A stretch of DNA of 55,046 nt, taken from an uncultured Eubacteriales bacterium. GTDB lineage: Bacteria > Bacillota > Clostridia > Christensenellales > Borkfalkiaceae. Each line of letters starts with the position of its first letter. Position 1 is the first letter of the stretch. This document shows positions 16,592-24,079 of this stretch, in pieces. A program made the translations under genes and the position numbers. The notes under the pieces were generated by a model. That model ran no database searches. It saw nothing but the letters and a program-made list of their open reading frames with translations, and was not told the origin of the DNA. Location of the stretch: the NCBI GenBank assembly GCA_902465495.1, contig CABQND010000004.1:1-55046 (forward strand), read 5' to 3'.

Positions 16592-17674
16592 ATGCTTGAT
16601 GATCTTGCTTACAAGGGCGGTATTGTTACGAGAATGATATCAGCCGAAAACCCTACGGGGGAAAAGGGAAAGGGAGCGACGGCAAAGCCTTCAGATCTGC
16701 CGAAAGACGCTTTTTGGGGGAAATATTCGCATGGTGAAGGCTGGAAGGTGAACCCTTTCAAACGCATGGCACCCGGCGAAAAATTTAACATTGCGGACAT
16801 TTCTGGCAGCGGAACGATAAAAAATATATTTATCACTACCGACAGACAGCGATTTTCGGAAATGATCATACGGATTTTCTGGGACGGAGAAACAGAACCG
16901 TCGGTAGAGTGTCCGCTGGGAGCATTTTTCTGTATGGGGCATGACGGAGTGCCGCACACCGTGAATTCCCTGCCGGTCGTGGTTGCGCCGTATCGAGGGC
17001 TGAACGCTTACTGGTCGATGCCGTTTCGAAAAAGAGCGAGGATCGAACTCGAAAACCGCGGGGATACGTTCAGTGAGATCGTGGCATATAAGGTTTTATA
17101 TCATGCGGAACCGATTTCGGACGACGCGTGTTATTTTCACGCGGTATATCGCAGGAGCGTTACGAGCGAAGAGTATCCGCGCCATGTCATTTTGGACAAT
17201 GTACAAGGAAGGGGCGTGTATGTAGGGACATACCTTGCATGGACTGTTCTCAACAGCGGTTGGTGGGGGGAAGGAGAAGTTAAATTCTTTATCGACGGAG
17301 ACGACAAGTATCCCACGATATGCGATAACGGAACGGAGGACTACTTTGGCGGGGCATGGAATTTCGGAGCGTACGGTGTAATACCCGGAAGCAGTGAAGT
17401 TGTTTACAGCACGCCTTATATCGGTGTCCCAGCAGTATTTGTCGGAAACGGAGAGAGCCCGAAAAAGCTGAGCATGTACAGGTTCCACATTGAGGACTGT
17501 ATAGGATTTGAAAAGGATATCAAGGTTACCGTGGATACAATCGGCTGGCAAACCGATCGTAAAAAATACAAACATTTGAGCGAAGACGTTGCGTCCGTAG
17601 CATTCTGGTATCAGAGTGAACCGCACGTAAAATTCAAACCGTTGCCGCCCAGAGAAAAGCTTTTTGACAGATAG
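16592..17674 (+). CDS. GH172 (DUF2961) family glycoside hydrolase
   Basis: A 360-residue cytoplasmic enzyme without signal peptide. The double jelly-roll DUF2961 fold is recognisable from KYSHGEGWKVNPF (about 45-60), GSGTIKNIFIT, WWGEGEVKFFIDGDDKYP (about 220-240) and the hallmark GTEDYFGGAWNFG with Glu249. GH172 members act on furanosides: known activities include difructose dianhydride I synthase/hydrolase and exo-alpha-D-arabinofuranosidase. The acidic GEGE strand and GTED are where the family's catalytic glutamates lie. It is followed directly by FucI, an epimerase and a kinase, so release of D-arabinose from imported oligosaccharides is the most economical role. Fructofuranosidase action is the main alternative. 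GGAGAGG precedes the ATG. Confidence 0.87.
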   Translation: MLDDLAYKGGIVTRMISAENPTGEKGKGATAKPSDLPKDAFWGKYSHGEGWKVNPFKRMAPGEKFNIADISGSGTIKNIFITTDRQRFSEMIIRIFWDGETEPSVECPLGAFFCMGHDGVPHTVNSLPVVVAPYRGLNAYWSMPFRKRARIELENRGDTFSEIVAYKVLYHAEPISDDACYFHAVYRRSVTSEEYPRHVILDNVQGRGVYVGTYLAWTVLNSGWWGEGEVKFFIDGDDKYPTICDNGTEDYFGGAWNFGAYGVIPGSSEVVYSTPYIGVPAVFVGNGESPKKLSMYRFHIEDCIGFEKDIKVTVDTIGWQTDRKKYKHLSEDVASVAFWYQSEPHVKFKPLPPREKLFDR

Positions 17675-17686
17675 GAGAAAACGTAT

Positions 17687-19447
17687 ATGAAAGGAAAAAT
17701 CGGTATAAGGCCGCTCAATGATGGTCGCGACAGCGTAAGATATAAAACGGAGGGCAAAGCGTTCAGCATGGCAAAAGCCGTGAAAAAGCTCATTGAATCC
17801 AATGTGTTTTATTCTGACGGTACTCCGGTGCAGTGCCTGATTCCGGATACGACGATAACGTGTGCGGCGGAAGCGGTGAGGGTAGACGAGAAGTTTGCCG
17901 CAGAAGGAGTGACAGCTACGATATCGGTGACGCCTATCTTTTGTTTCGGTACCGAAACCATTGACATGAATCCGCATACTTTAAAGGCGGTTTGGGGGTT
18001 CAACGGCACGGAGCGACCCGGAGCAGTATATCTCGCCTGCGCCATGGGCGCTTATGCGGAAAGGGGACTGCCTGCGTTTTCGATTTACGGAAAAGACGTA
18101 AAGGACTTGAACGACGACTCTATTCCCGAAGACGTGGAAGAAAAAATTCTATTGTTTGCGCGGGCAGCTACGGCAGTTGCACAAATGAAAAACGGCAGTT
18201 ACATTGCGATCGGAAACGTCTCGATGGGTATTCCGGGCAGCATGCTCGATCCGATGCTGTTGCAGCAGTATTTGGGCATGCGTGCCGAATGGATGGATAT
18301 GTCTGAGATAAACAGGCGTATCCAGAAGAAGATCTATGCGGAAGAAGAATATCAAAAGGCGATGACGTGGGTCAGAGAAAATATAACCGAGGGTGAAGAG
18401 GTATACAATCCGCCCGATTTGCGTCACAGCCGCGAACAGCTGGATACTGACTGGGAATACTCTGTAAAAATGGCGGTGATCCTGAAAGATATTTTTCAGG
18501 GCAATCCAAAGTTGAGAGAGAAGGGGTATTATGAAGAGAGTCTGGGTAAGGGGGCGATTTGCGGCGGTTTTCAGGGGCAGCGACAGTGGACGGATTATAT
18601 GCCGAACGCCGATTTTGCCGAAAGTATCATAAATTCTTCCTTTGATTGGAACGGGAAAAGGGAGCCGTATATCATTGCCACTGAAAACGATACACTGAAT
18701 GGGCTTACCATGCTGTTTCAAAAGCTTCTGACGAATCAGGCCAGCGCCTTTGCGGACGTGCGAACTTATTGGAGCCCGGAAGCTGTCAAGCGCGTTACGG
18801 GCAAAACATTGACAGGCAGGGCGAAGAACGGGTTCATACATCTCAATAACAGTGGTTCTGCCGCTCTGGATGCGGCCGGCGAAATGGTTGAAAACGGAAA
18901 GGCGGAAATGAAACCGTGGTGGAAGGTCACAGAAAAAGACATTCGTGCTACTCTGAATAAAGTGATTTATTATCCTGCAAATCTCGAATATTTTAAAGGG
19001 GGTGGATTTTCCAGTCATTTTGTAACGAGGCGGGAGATGCCCGTCACAATGATGCGGCTGAACAGGGTGCACAAACTTGGTCCTGTGTTGCAGATCGTGG
19101 AAGGATACACGGTAGATCTGCCGACAGAAATCACCGATGTTATTGAAAAGCGTACTGACAGGGCTTGGCCGTCTACTTTTTTTGTGCCGAATTTGATCGA
19201 TAAAGGCGGCTGCAAAGACGTTTACAGCGTGATGGCGGGCTGGGGCGCAAATCACAGCTGTTTTACCTACGGTCATATCGGCGACAGGGCGATCACGCTC
19301 GCAAGCATGCTGCGTATTCCCGTGAGTTTACATAATGTTCCTGCCGAACGTATCTTTCGTCCGCATGTATGGTCTTCTTATGGCGATCAGGGAAGCCAAA
19401 GTGCAGATTTTATGGCTTGCCGCGATTTCGGGCCGCTTTATAAATAA
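17687..19447 (+). CDS. fucI: L-fucose isomerase (also D-arabinose isomerase)
   Basis: A 586-residue aldose-ketose isomerase, close to the usual ~590. Near-identical landmarks to well-known FucI are visible: WGFNGTERPGAVYLA, GFQGQRQWTD, SSFDWNGKREPYIIA, FADVRTYWSPEA, NSGSAALD and YSVMAGWGANH. The Mn2+ and catalytic residues are conserved as Glu333, Asp357 and His523. FucI enzymes convert L-fucose to L-fuculose and also D-arabinose to D-ribulose. No fuculokinase or fuculose-phosphate aldolase gene is present. Instead ribulose-phosphate 3-epimerase and a ribokinase-family kinase follow, which argues for D-arabinose as the in vivo substrate. GGAG precedes the ATG; it is 12 nt downstream of GH172. 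Confidence 0.95.
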   Translation: MKGKIGIRPLNDGRDSVRYKTEGKAFSMAKAVKKLIESNVFYSDGTPVQCLIPDTTITCAAEAVRVDEKFAAEGVTATISVTPIFCFGTETIDMNPHTLKAVWGFNGTERPGAVYLACAMGAYAERGLPAFSIYGKDVKDLNDDSIPEDVEEKILLFARAATAVAQMKNGSYIAIGNVSMGIPGSMLDPMLLQQYLGMRAEWMDMSEINRRIQKKIYAEEEYQKAMTWVRENITEGEEVYNPPDLRHSREQLDTDWEYSVKMAVILKDIFQGNPKLREKGYYEESLGKGAICGGFQGQRQWTDYMPNADFAESIINSSFDWNGKREPYIIATENDTLNGLTMLFQKLLTNQASAFADVRTYWSPEAVKRVTGKTLTGRAKNGFIHLNNSGSAALDAAGEMVENGKAEMKPWWKVTEKDIRATLNKVIYYPANLEYFKGGGFSSHFVTRREMPVTMMRLNRVHKLGPVLQIVEGYTVDLPTEITDVIEKRTDRAWPSTFFVPNLIDKGGCKDVYSVMAGWGANHSCFTYGHIGDRAITLASMLRIPVSLHNVPAERIFRPHVWSSYGDQGSQSADFMACRDFGPLYK

Positions 19448-19462
19448 ACGGGGAGGGGAATT

Positions 19463-20131
19463 ATGGATAAGGGCAAAGTCGCTCCGTCGATGATGTGTGC
19501 CGATTTTACAAGATTGCGGGAAACACTCGATATATTTGAGAAAAATAAAGTAGAATATCTGCATATCGATGTCATGGACGGACATTTCGTGCCGAATTTT
19601 ACATTGAGCGATTGTATCATGCGGCAAGTGAGGAGCCTGACGGATATTCCTTTCGATTATCATTTTATGGTGGAAAATCCGCAGAATAAACTGGATTGGT
19701 TTGATATCCGAAGCGGGGACATGGTATCCGTCCACTTTGAAAGTACGCCGCATATTCAAAGATGTATTTCCAAAATACGAGAAAAGGGCGCGTTGGCGGG
19801 GATCGCTTTAAATCCTGCGACTCCGCTTTGTTCCATTGAATATCTGCTGCCGGATATCGATTTTGTTCTTATCATGACGGTAAATCCGGGGTTCGCCGGT
19901 CAAAAAATCGTGCCGCAGACATTGCAAAAAATCAAGGATGCGCGAAGCTTTCTCAATGACCGCGGATATGGTGATGTGCAGATCGAGACGGACGGAGCCG
20001 TCAGTTTTGAAATCGGAAAAATCATGAGGGAAAACGGCGCAGATATCTTTGTCGCAGGGACAAGCAGTATTTTCAGTAAAAACGGAACATTGAACGATAA
20101 TTTGATAAAACTGAGAGAGTGTATAAAATAA
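19463..20131 (+). CDS. rpe: Ribulose-phosphate 3-epimerase family protein
   Basis: A 222-residue TIM-barrel epimerase. Family motifs are present: APSMMCADF, HIDVMDGHFVPN with metal-binding His and catalytic Asp, YHFMVENP, MTVNPGFAGQKI and a final Asp in IETDGAVS (the usual form is EVDGGI). It would interconvert D-ribulose-5-P and D-xylulose-5-P, passing carbon to the pentose phosphate pathway. Its place between FucI and the ribokinase-family gene suggests a dedicated copy for D-arabinose breakdown. Allulose-6-P 3-epimerase, a close relative, is an alternative. GGGGAGGGG precedes the ATG, and one base separates it from the kinase gene. Confidence 0.85.
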   Translation: MDKGKVAPSMMCADFTRLRETLDIFEKNKVEYLHIDVMDGHFVPNFTLSDCIMRQVRSLTDIPFDYHFMVENPQNKLDWFDIRSGDMVSVHFESTPHIQRCISKIREKGALAGIALNPATPLCSIEYLLPDIDFVLIMTVNPGFAGQKIVPQTLQKIKDARSFLNDRGYGDVQIETDGAVSFEIGKIMRENGADIFVAGTSSIFSKNGTLNDNLIKLRECIK

Positions 20132-20132
20132 A

Positions 20133-21071
20133 ATGCAAAAAATTTTTGTTTTCGGGAGCATCAACGTCGATCTTGTGATTTCTGCAAAAAGGCTGCCCAA
20201 GCTCGGGGAGTCTTTAAAGGGGCACGGTTTCATGACAACGCAGGGCGGAAAAGGTGCAAATCAGGCTGTCGCTTGCAAAAAACTCGGCGCTCGAAAGGTC
20301 ATGTTTCTCGGCGCGATCGGCAAAGATCTGTTCGGCTCGCAGTTAAAAAATTCTTTGCAAAATTTCGGCGTCGATGTTTCTATGCTGAAAACGCATGAGA
20401 ACAGCAACAGCGGTGTTTGTTTTATTGTTTTGGATGAATGCAGAAAGGATAATTACCTCATAGTTGACGGCGGAGCAAACGATTTGGTCCGATTCTGCGA
20501 TTATGCGGATGTTTTGGATCAAAATGCCGCAGAAGGCGACATATTCTTGTCGCAGTTGGAAATCAGCGCCGATGCCGTAAAAGAGGGGCTCGCTTTCGCC
20601 AAGCGCAAAAAAATGTACACGGTTTTAAATCCTGCGCCGGCAATAAAAATCGGGCCTGACTTTTTAAAAAACGTGGATCTTCTTGTGCTGAACGAAACGG
20701 AAACGGAAATCATTTCCGGCATACCCTTAAAAACGGACAAAGATTTGTTAAATGCGGGGCGTTTTTTTATAACCGAGGGAGTAAAAGAAGCGGTGATAAC
20801 GCTGGGCGCAAAAGGCTCTTGCTATTATAACGGAAAAAAGTTTATCAAGATTGCGGCTAAAAAAGTAAATGCGGTGGATACGACATCCGCGGGGGATACG
20901 TTCATAGGGGCGCTTGCTCTAAAAAAAGCGCTGGGAGAAAATATTGAAGATTCTTTGGAGTTTGCTTCTGCCTGTTCGGCGATAACAGTTTCCAGAAAGG
21001 GAGCGGCCGTATCGATTCCGACAAAGGAGGAGGCGGAAGCGATTATGTGCAGTAATTATGGTTATCGTTAA
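20133..21071 (+). CDS. Ribokinase-family (PfkB) sugar kinase, probable D-ribulokinase
   Basis: A 312-residue PfkB-family kinase. The first PfkB signature reads GGKGANQAVACKKLGA (about 36-51). The second, DTTSAGDTFIGALALKKA (about 248-265), contains the catalytic Asp in the SAGD turn. Overall it is most like ribokinase (FVFGSINVDLVISAKRLPK N-terminus). In this operon the sugar available from FucI is D-ribulose, so phosphorylation of D-ribulose at O5 is inferred; ribose is also possible, for instance from the nucleoside-hydrolase-like protein. It is tightly coupled to rpe upstream, and an esterase lipoprotein gene follows after 17 nt. Confidence 0.85.
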   Translation: MQKIFVFGSINVDLVISAKRLPKLGESLKGHGFMTTQGGKGANQAVACKKLGARKVMFLGAIGKDLFGSQLKNSLQNFGVDVSMLKTHENSNSGVCFIVLDECRKDNYLIVDGGANDLVRFCDYADVLDQNAAEGDIFLSQLEISADAVKEGLAFAKRKKMYTVLNPAPAIKIGPDFLKNVDLLVLNETETEIISGIPLKTDKDLLNAGRFFITEGVKEAVITLGAKGSCYYNGKKFIKIAAKKVNAVDTTSAGDTFIGALALKKALGENIEDSLEFASACSAITVSRKGAAVSIPTKEEAEAIMCSNYGYR

Positions 21072-21088
21072 GGCAGAGGAGCAGTATA

Positions 21089-22408
21089 ATGAAAAGGGGG
21101 ATGGTGATATTCGCTTTGTGCTGGGTGCTTTTAACTTTATGTGCGTGCGGCAATCAAGGGGCGTTGCCTGGCAATGATAGCGGTCAGACCGATAACGAAG
21201 TATCGTTGACCGATGCCGTTGAGGTTTTGGTAAAAAACTTTTGGGATACGGATTTCATGTGCGACGAGTCAGCGATGTTCATTGCACAGACGGACGAACA
21301 GGGGAATGTCATTTCTGTACCTCGCGCCAATTTGCTGTTCAATCCGGATAGGGTCATCCGCGTTGTTCAGTACTACCGCGAAGGAAACGGCGGAGAGATC
21401 GTTGTCTTTGAGGAAGGCAAAGATTTTATAGTGAAGGACGGAGCATTGGAAGCGGTAGGATCTTTTCAGCAAAATCGTAATACGAATCAGGCAGTGTTTT
21501 CGACGTCTGTTCCATATGTAACGGACAAGTCGCTGACGGGTGAAAATGATTTCCCGGGCCTTACATATTTCGAAAGCACGCCATCAAAAGAGGCCGGACT
21601 TCGTCTTCCCTTTACGGAAGGCCGTCAGATCGTGCAGATGCAGGTGAGTGTAACATATCAGCATTCCGAAAAATGGGGCGGTGTTTTGCCGTCATATTAT
21701 GGTGACGACGTTCTTTCGCGCACTGTGCAGAAGCTTTTGTCCAAAGAGAAGGTGGAATTGTTTGTCTACGGGGATTCCATTTCTGACGGATGCAATTCCT
21801 CTTCGATGTTGGGAATCCAGCCCCGGCTTGCTGTTTGGCCGGAGCTGGTGCGTCGTAATCGCGCTGCATGTTACGGGACCGAGGTCATCCTTACAAACCG
21901 TTCCGTCGGCACATGGATGAGTTCGCACGGGGTATATGGCGGTACGGGATGGGTGCAGGGCTCGCAAATTACCCAAGAGGGGATTGGCCGCTTGTTTGAA
22001 AGCGACCTTAAAGGATATCGTCCGGATATAGTCGTCATAGGGTTTGGCATGAACGACGCTACCAATCAGCTTCCGATTGCCGATTATGTTTCGAATATAA
22101 AAACGATGATCGATGAAATACGCAAAGTAAATCCCGAATGCGATATCATTTTGCTCGGTACGATGCTTGGCAATCCGATGACGCAGCTTTTCGGTGAAAA
22201 TCAGCCGGAATATACACAGGCACTCGTCAATATCGCGAAATTGTACGGAAACGACGGCGTCTGTGTTGTGGATATCGGGGCAATGCATGCCGATATTCTT
22301 GAAGCCGGCAAAATTTATACGGAAATTTCCGCCAATAATGCCAACCATCCGAATGATTTTATGGCGCGCGTATACGCCATGAATATTATGAGCGCACTTG
22401 TAAAGTAA
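21089..22408 (+). CDS. SGNH/GDSL-type esterase lipoprotein
   Basis: A 439-residue surface lipoprotein (lipobox TLCAC). The N-terminal ~210 residues are a beta-rich domain. The C-terminal half is an SGNH hydrolase: block I YGDSISDG with nucleophile Ser, a Gly in GWVQGSQ, block III GFGMNDAT, and a terminal NHPNDF with the catalytic His. The Asp three residues before that His is Asn, so the enzyme may use a Ser-His dyad. Such enzymes remove acyl groups from polysaccharides. As last gene of the operon it would deacylate the extracellular glycan so that glycosidases can act. The acyl group is unknown. Confidence 0.82.
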   Translation: MKRGMVIFALCWVLLTLCACGNQGALPGNDSGQTDNEVSLTDAVEVLVKNFWDTDFMCDESAMFIAQTDEQGNVISVPRANLLFNPDRVIRVVQYYREGNGGEIVVFEEGKDFIVKDGALEAVGSFQQNRNTNQAVFSTSVPYVTDKSLTGENDFPGLTYFESTPSKEAGLRLPFTEGRQIVQMQVSVTYQHSEKWGGVLPSYYGDDVLSRTVQKLLSKEKVELFVYGDSISDGCNSSSMLGIQPRLAVWPELVRRNRAACYGTEVILTNRSVGTWMSSHGVYGGTGWVQGSQITQEGIGRLFESDLKGYRPDIVVIGFGMNDATNQLPIADYVSNIKTMIDEIRKVNPECDIILLGTMLGNPMTQLFGENQPEYTQALVNIAKLYGNDGVCVVDIGAMHADILEAGKIYTEISANNANHPNDFMARVYAMNIMSALVK

Positions 22409-22554
22409 ATAACCGGATAGCCGTAACGAATAAACTTGTTTTTTATGCAGAAATTAAGGTGCAGAACTGCTTTTTTGAAAGACGGAATAGAACGTTCAGA
22501 TTTGTATGGGTTTGTCTGCGTTAACAAAACGAGCCGAATTGCAGTTATAAAAAA

Positions 22555-22586
22555 ATCCTGACGAAAAGGATCGTCAGGATTTTTTA
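22555..22586 (+). terminator. Intrinsic terminator of the D-arabinose-type operon
   Basis: ATCCTGACGA, loop AAAGGA, TCGTCAGGAT (10 bp, perfect), preceded by an A-run and followed by TTTTT. It lies about 150 nt after the esterase gene. Confidence 0.85.
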
Positions 22587-22789
22587 AGGCGGTATGTGAG
22601 CTCGGTACGGAGATAAACGTATTCGGTGTTTGTGCCTGGTGGTCATATCCTTGCAAGGCGGGGATGCGGCTGAAGACGAGCGGAAGTAAATTTAACGAAA
22701 TAGCAGCAAAGGAGGAAGAGGATATTCGGTTGTTTGCAAGCGGTTTCGCTTTAAAAACTACAAAAGAAAAAGTTGCTACGGTGATATCA

Positions 22790-22834
22790 AAAAGCAGCGC
22801 GTTTTGTGCTTTGGCACAAACGCGCTGCTTTTTG
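22790..22834. terminator. Bidirectional terminator after the ArsR-type gene
   Basis: GCAGCGCGTTTTGTGC and GCACAAACGCGCTGC form a 15-bp stem with one bulged T around TTTG, flanked by A-runs and T-runs on both sides. It ends minus-strand transcription of the regulator. Confidence 0.85.
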
Positions 22835-22870
22835 TCCGAAAAGTTAAGAGCGGAAATGTTGCTTGTAAGG

Positions 22871-23869
22871 TTAGGGAGCTTTCAGGATCTGTTCCTGCAA
22901 TGCTTTAATGTTTGTATTGTCGTTTGAATCGTTTTTGTAGACCGCGGTCATATGGATATCTTGCGGATGATCTCCGAATTTTTCTCCGAAAAGATTAAAT
23001 CCTCCGTAGTATAGGGCATCGCGCTTGTTTTCGATGCGAAAGATGATGCGGTTATTTTCGGAAAGCTTTAAATCGGAGAGCCGTACGGCATCGTTTTGGA
23101 AAATTCCGTCCAGATATACCCCGTTTTCGGAAACCGTGATTTCTTTTAAAAGCCCGTATTGTGTGCATGAACCGCTCCACCATGCGGGATTGAGTTTGCC
23201 GCGTCGGCTTCCGAAATCGCCCGGACAAGTCCAGGTGAGGAGTTCTTTTCCGTTCACGGAAAAGGTAATATCCGATTTCCAGTTTTCGCGATAATTCATC
23301 GCTTCCGAACAAATTTCCAAGGAAAAACTGAGTTCATAAACCTCTTTGCGGAGGGCAAAATCATTATTGAAAGCATATTCGACATATCCGCCCGCGGTCC
23401 ATAAAATTTGCGCGCCGAACCGTTCGCTCTGGAAGGCGCGGTCGACAGACATAACATAATTCCGATTGCTGTCAGCCATTCCCCAGCGCTCGAAAAATTG
23501 AGCGTCCACATAACAGCCGATGGGCATCGTATAGGTTACGCTGTTCACGGAGGGGCCGAGTTTTCGTTCGACGAGATCAATGTTGATCTGCCGCATCGCC
23601 TTGGAGCAAAGCTGGACGGCGCCTTTTTTCCCCGGTACATATTTGATGTCGATCAACCCCGCATCTTTTAGTACATTAATATGAAACAATATTGCCGATG
23701 ATGAGATGTGATTGAGTGCTTTTAACTCGGTAAAGGAAAGCGCTTTGTCGCGAAGCTGGACCATAATATCGACGCGCACTTCACAAGATAACGCCTTGCA
23801 AATGGCAATAAGTTCGGATTTATCTTCTGTTTTATTGATATTTATATCCGCCACACGCAAATCGATCAT
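22871..23869 (-). CDS. ArsR-type winged-helix regulator with a C-terminal sensor-like domain
   Basis: A 332-residue cytoplasmic protein. Residues 15-100 form an ArsR-like winged helix (ELIAICKALSCEVRVDIMVQL, helix ALSFTELKAL, recognition region SSSAILFHINVLKDAGLI). The remaining ~230 residues are beta-rich with regular hydrophobic strands (ISENG-, LSDLKLSENNRIIFRI-, GGFNLFGEKFG-like segments), resembling a jelly-roll ligand-binding domain, not a metal site. Classical ArsR proteins are only ~100 residues. The ATG at 23869 is chosen because GAGGTGA lies 5 nt upstream; a longer in-frame start at 23917 lies on the -35 box. It is divergent from the lipoprotein/GDPD pair and likely controls it by sensing a carbohydrate or lipid head-group. 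Confidence 0.78.
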   Translation of the reverse strand: MIDLRVADININKTEDKSELIAICKALSCEVRVDIMVQLRDKALSFTELKALNHISSSAILFHINVLKDAGLIDIKYVPGKKGAVQLCSKAMRQINIDLVERKLGPSVNSVTYTMPIGCYVDAQFFERWGMADSNRNYVMSVDRAFQSERFGAQILWTAGGYVEYAFNNDFALRKEVYELSFSLEICSEAMNYRENWKSDITFSVNGKELLTWTCPGDFGSRRGKLNPAWWSGSCTQYGLLKEITVSENGVYLDGIFQNDAVRLSDLKLSENNRIIFRIENKRDALYYGGFNLFGEKFGDHPQDIHMTAVYKNDSNDNTNIKALQEQILKAP

Positions 23870-23888
23870 AAAATCACCTCTTTTTTCG

Positions 23889-23917
23889 ATTGTATCACGA
23901 GAGGCAAAGAATGTCAA
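23889..23917 (-). promoter_or_regulatory. Promoter of the ArsR-type gene
   Basis: Reading the minus strand, TTGACA (23917-23912), a 17-nt spacer and TACAAT (23894-23889) form a near-consensus promoter 20 nt before the start codon. Confidence 0.8.
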
Positions 23918-24010
23918 TCGTTTGAAAAAAATAGGTACATATGAATGTACTTAAAGGGGACTGAATTTGTCGAAAAATTGTATTTCAAGCGATATTGACA
24001 ATCATTTAAA
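23915..24010. promoter_or_regulatory. Candidate operators in the divergent ArsR/lipoprotein region
   Basis: An inverted repeat GTACAT-ATGA-ATGTAC lies at 23935-23950 between the two promoters. In addition CAATCGTTTGAAA (23915-23927) and CAATCATTTAAA (23999-24010) are direct repeats, each overlapping or touching one -35 box. Either set could be the binding site of the ArsR-type protein. Confidence 0.5.
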
Positions 24011-24023
24011 ATGCACTTATAAT
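23995..24023 (+). promoter_or_regulatory. Promoter of the lipoprotein/GDPD pair
   Basis: TTGACA (23995-24000), 17 nt, TATAAT (24018-24023): a full consensus housekeeping promoter about 57 nt before the chosen start codon. Confidence 0.88.
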
Positions 24024-24079
24024 AGAGGCGAAACCAAGGTGGCGCATTGCGCCGCGCTTGAAAATAAGGAGGCATGACG

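Larger units (their letters stand above)
22409..22870. other. Intergenic spacer between convergent units
   Basis: The 462-nt spacer contains two strong terminators (separate entries) and no convincing gene. A short + strand frame at 22664-22927 reads through the second terminator and into the ArsR gene complement, so it was not called. Confidence 0.7.

Noticed and set aside
17687..19447. L-fucose catabolic operon
   Set aside because: FucI is present, but no fuculokinase, fuculose-1-P aldolase, mutarotase or fucosidase gene is found; the neighbours fit D-ribulose metabolism.
22590..22612. GAGCTCGGTAC resembling a cloning-vector polylinker
   Set aside because: Only 11 bases match and flanking bases do not continue the polylinker, so coincidence is likely.
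22664..22927. Small + strand frame of 87 codons after the first operon
   Set aside because: It runs across a strong terminator hairpin and the end of the ArsR-type gene; no convincing protein features.
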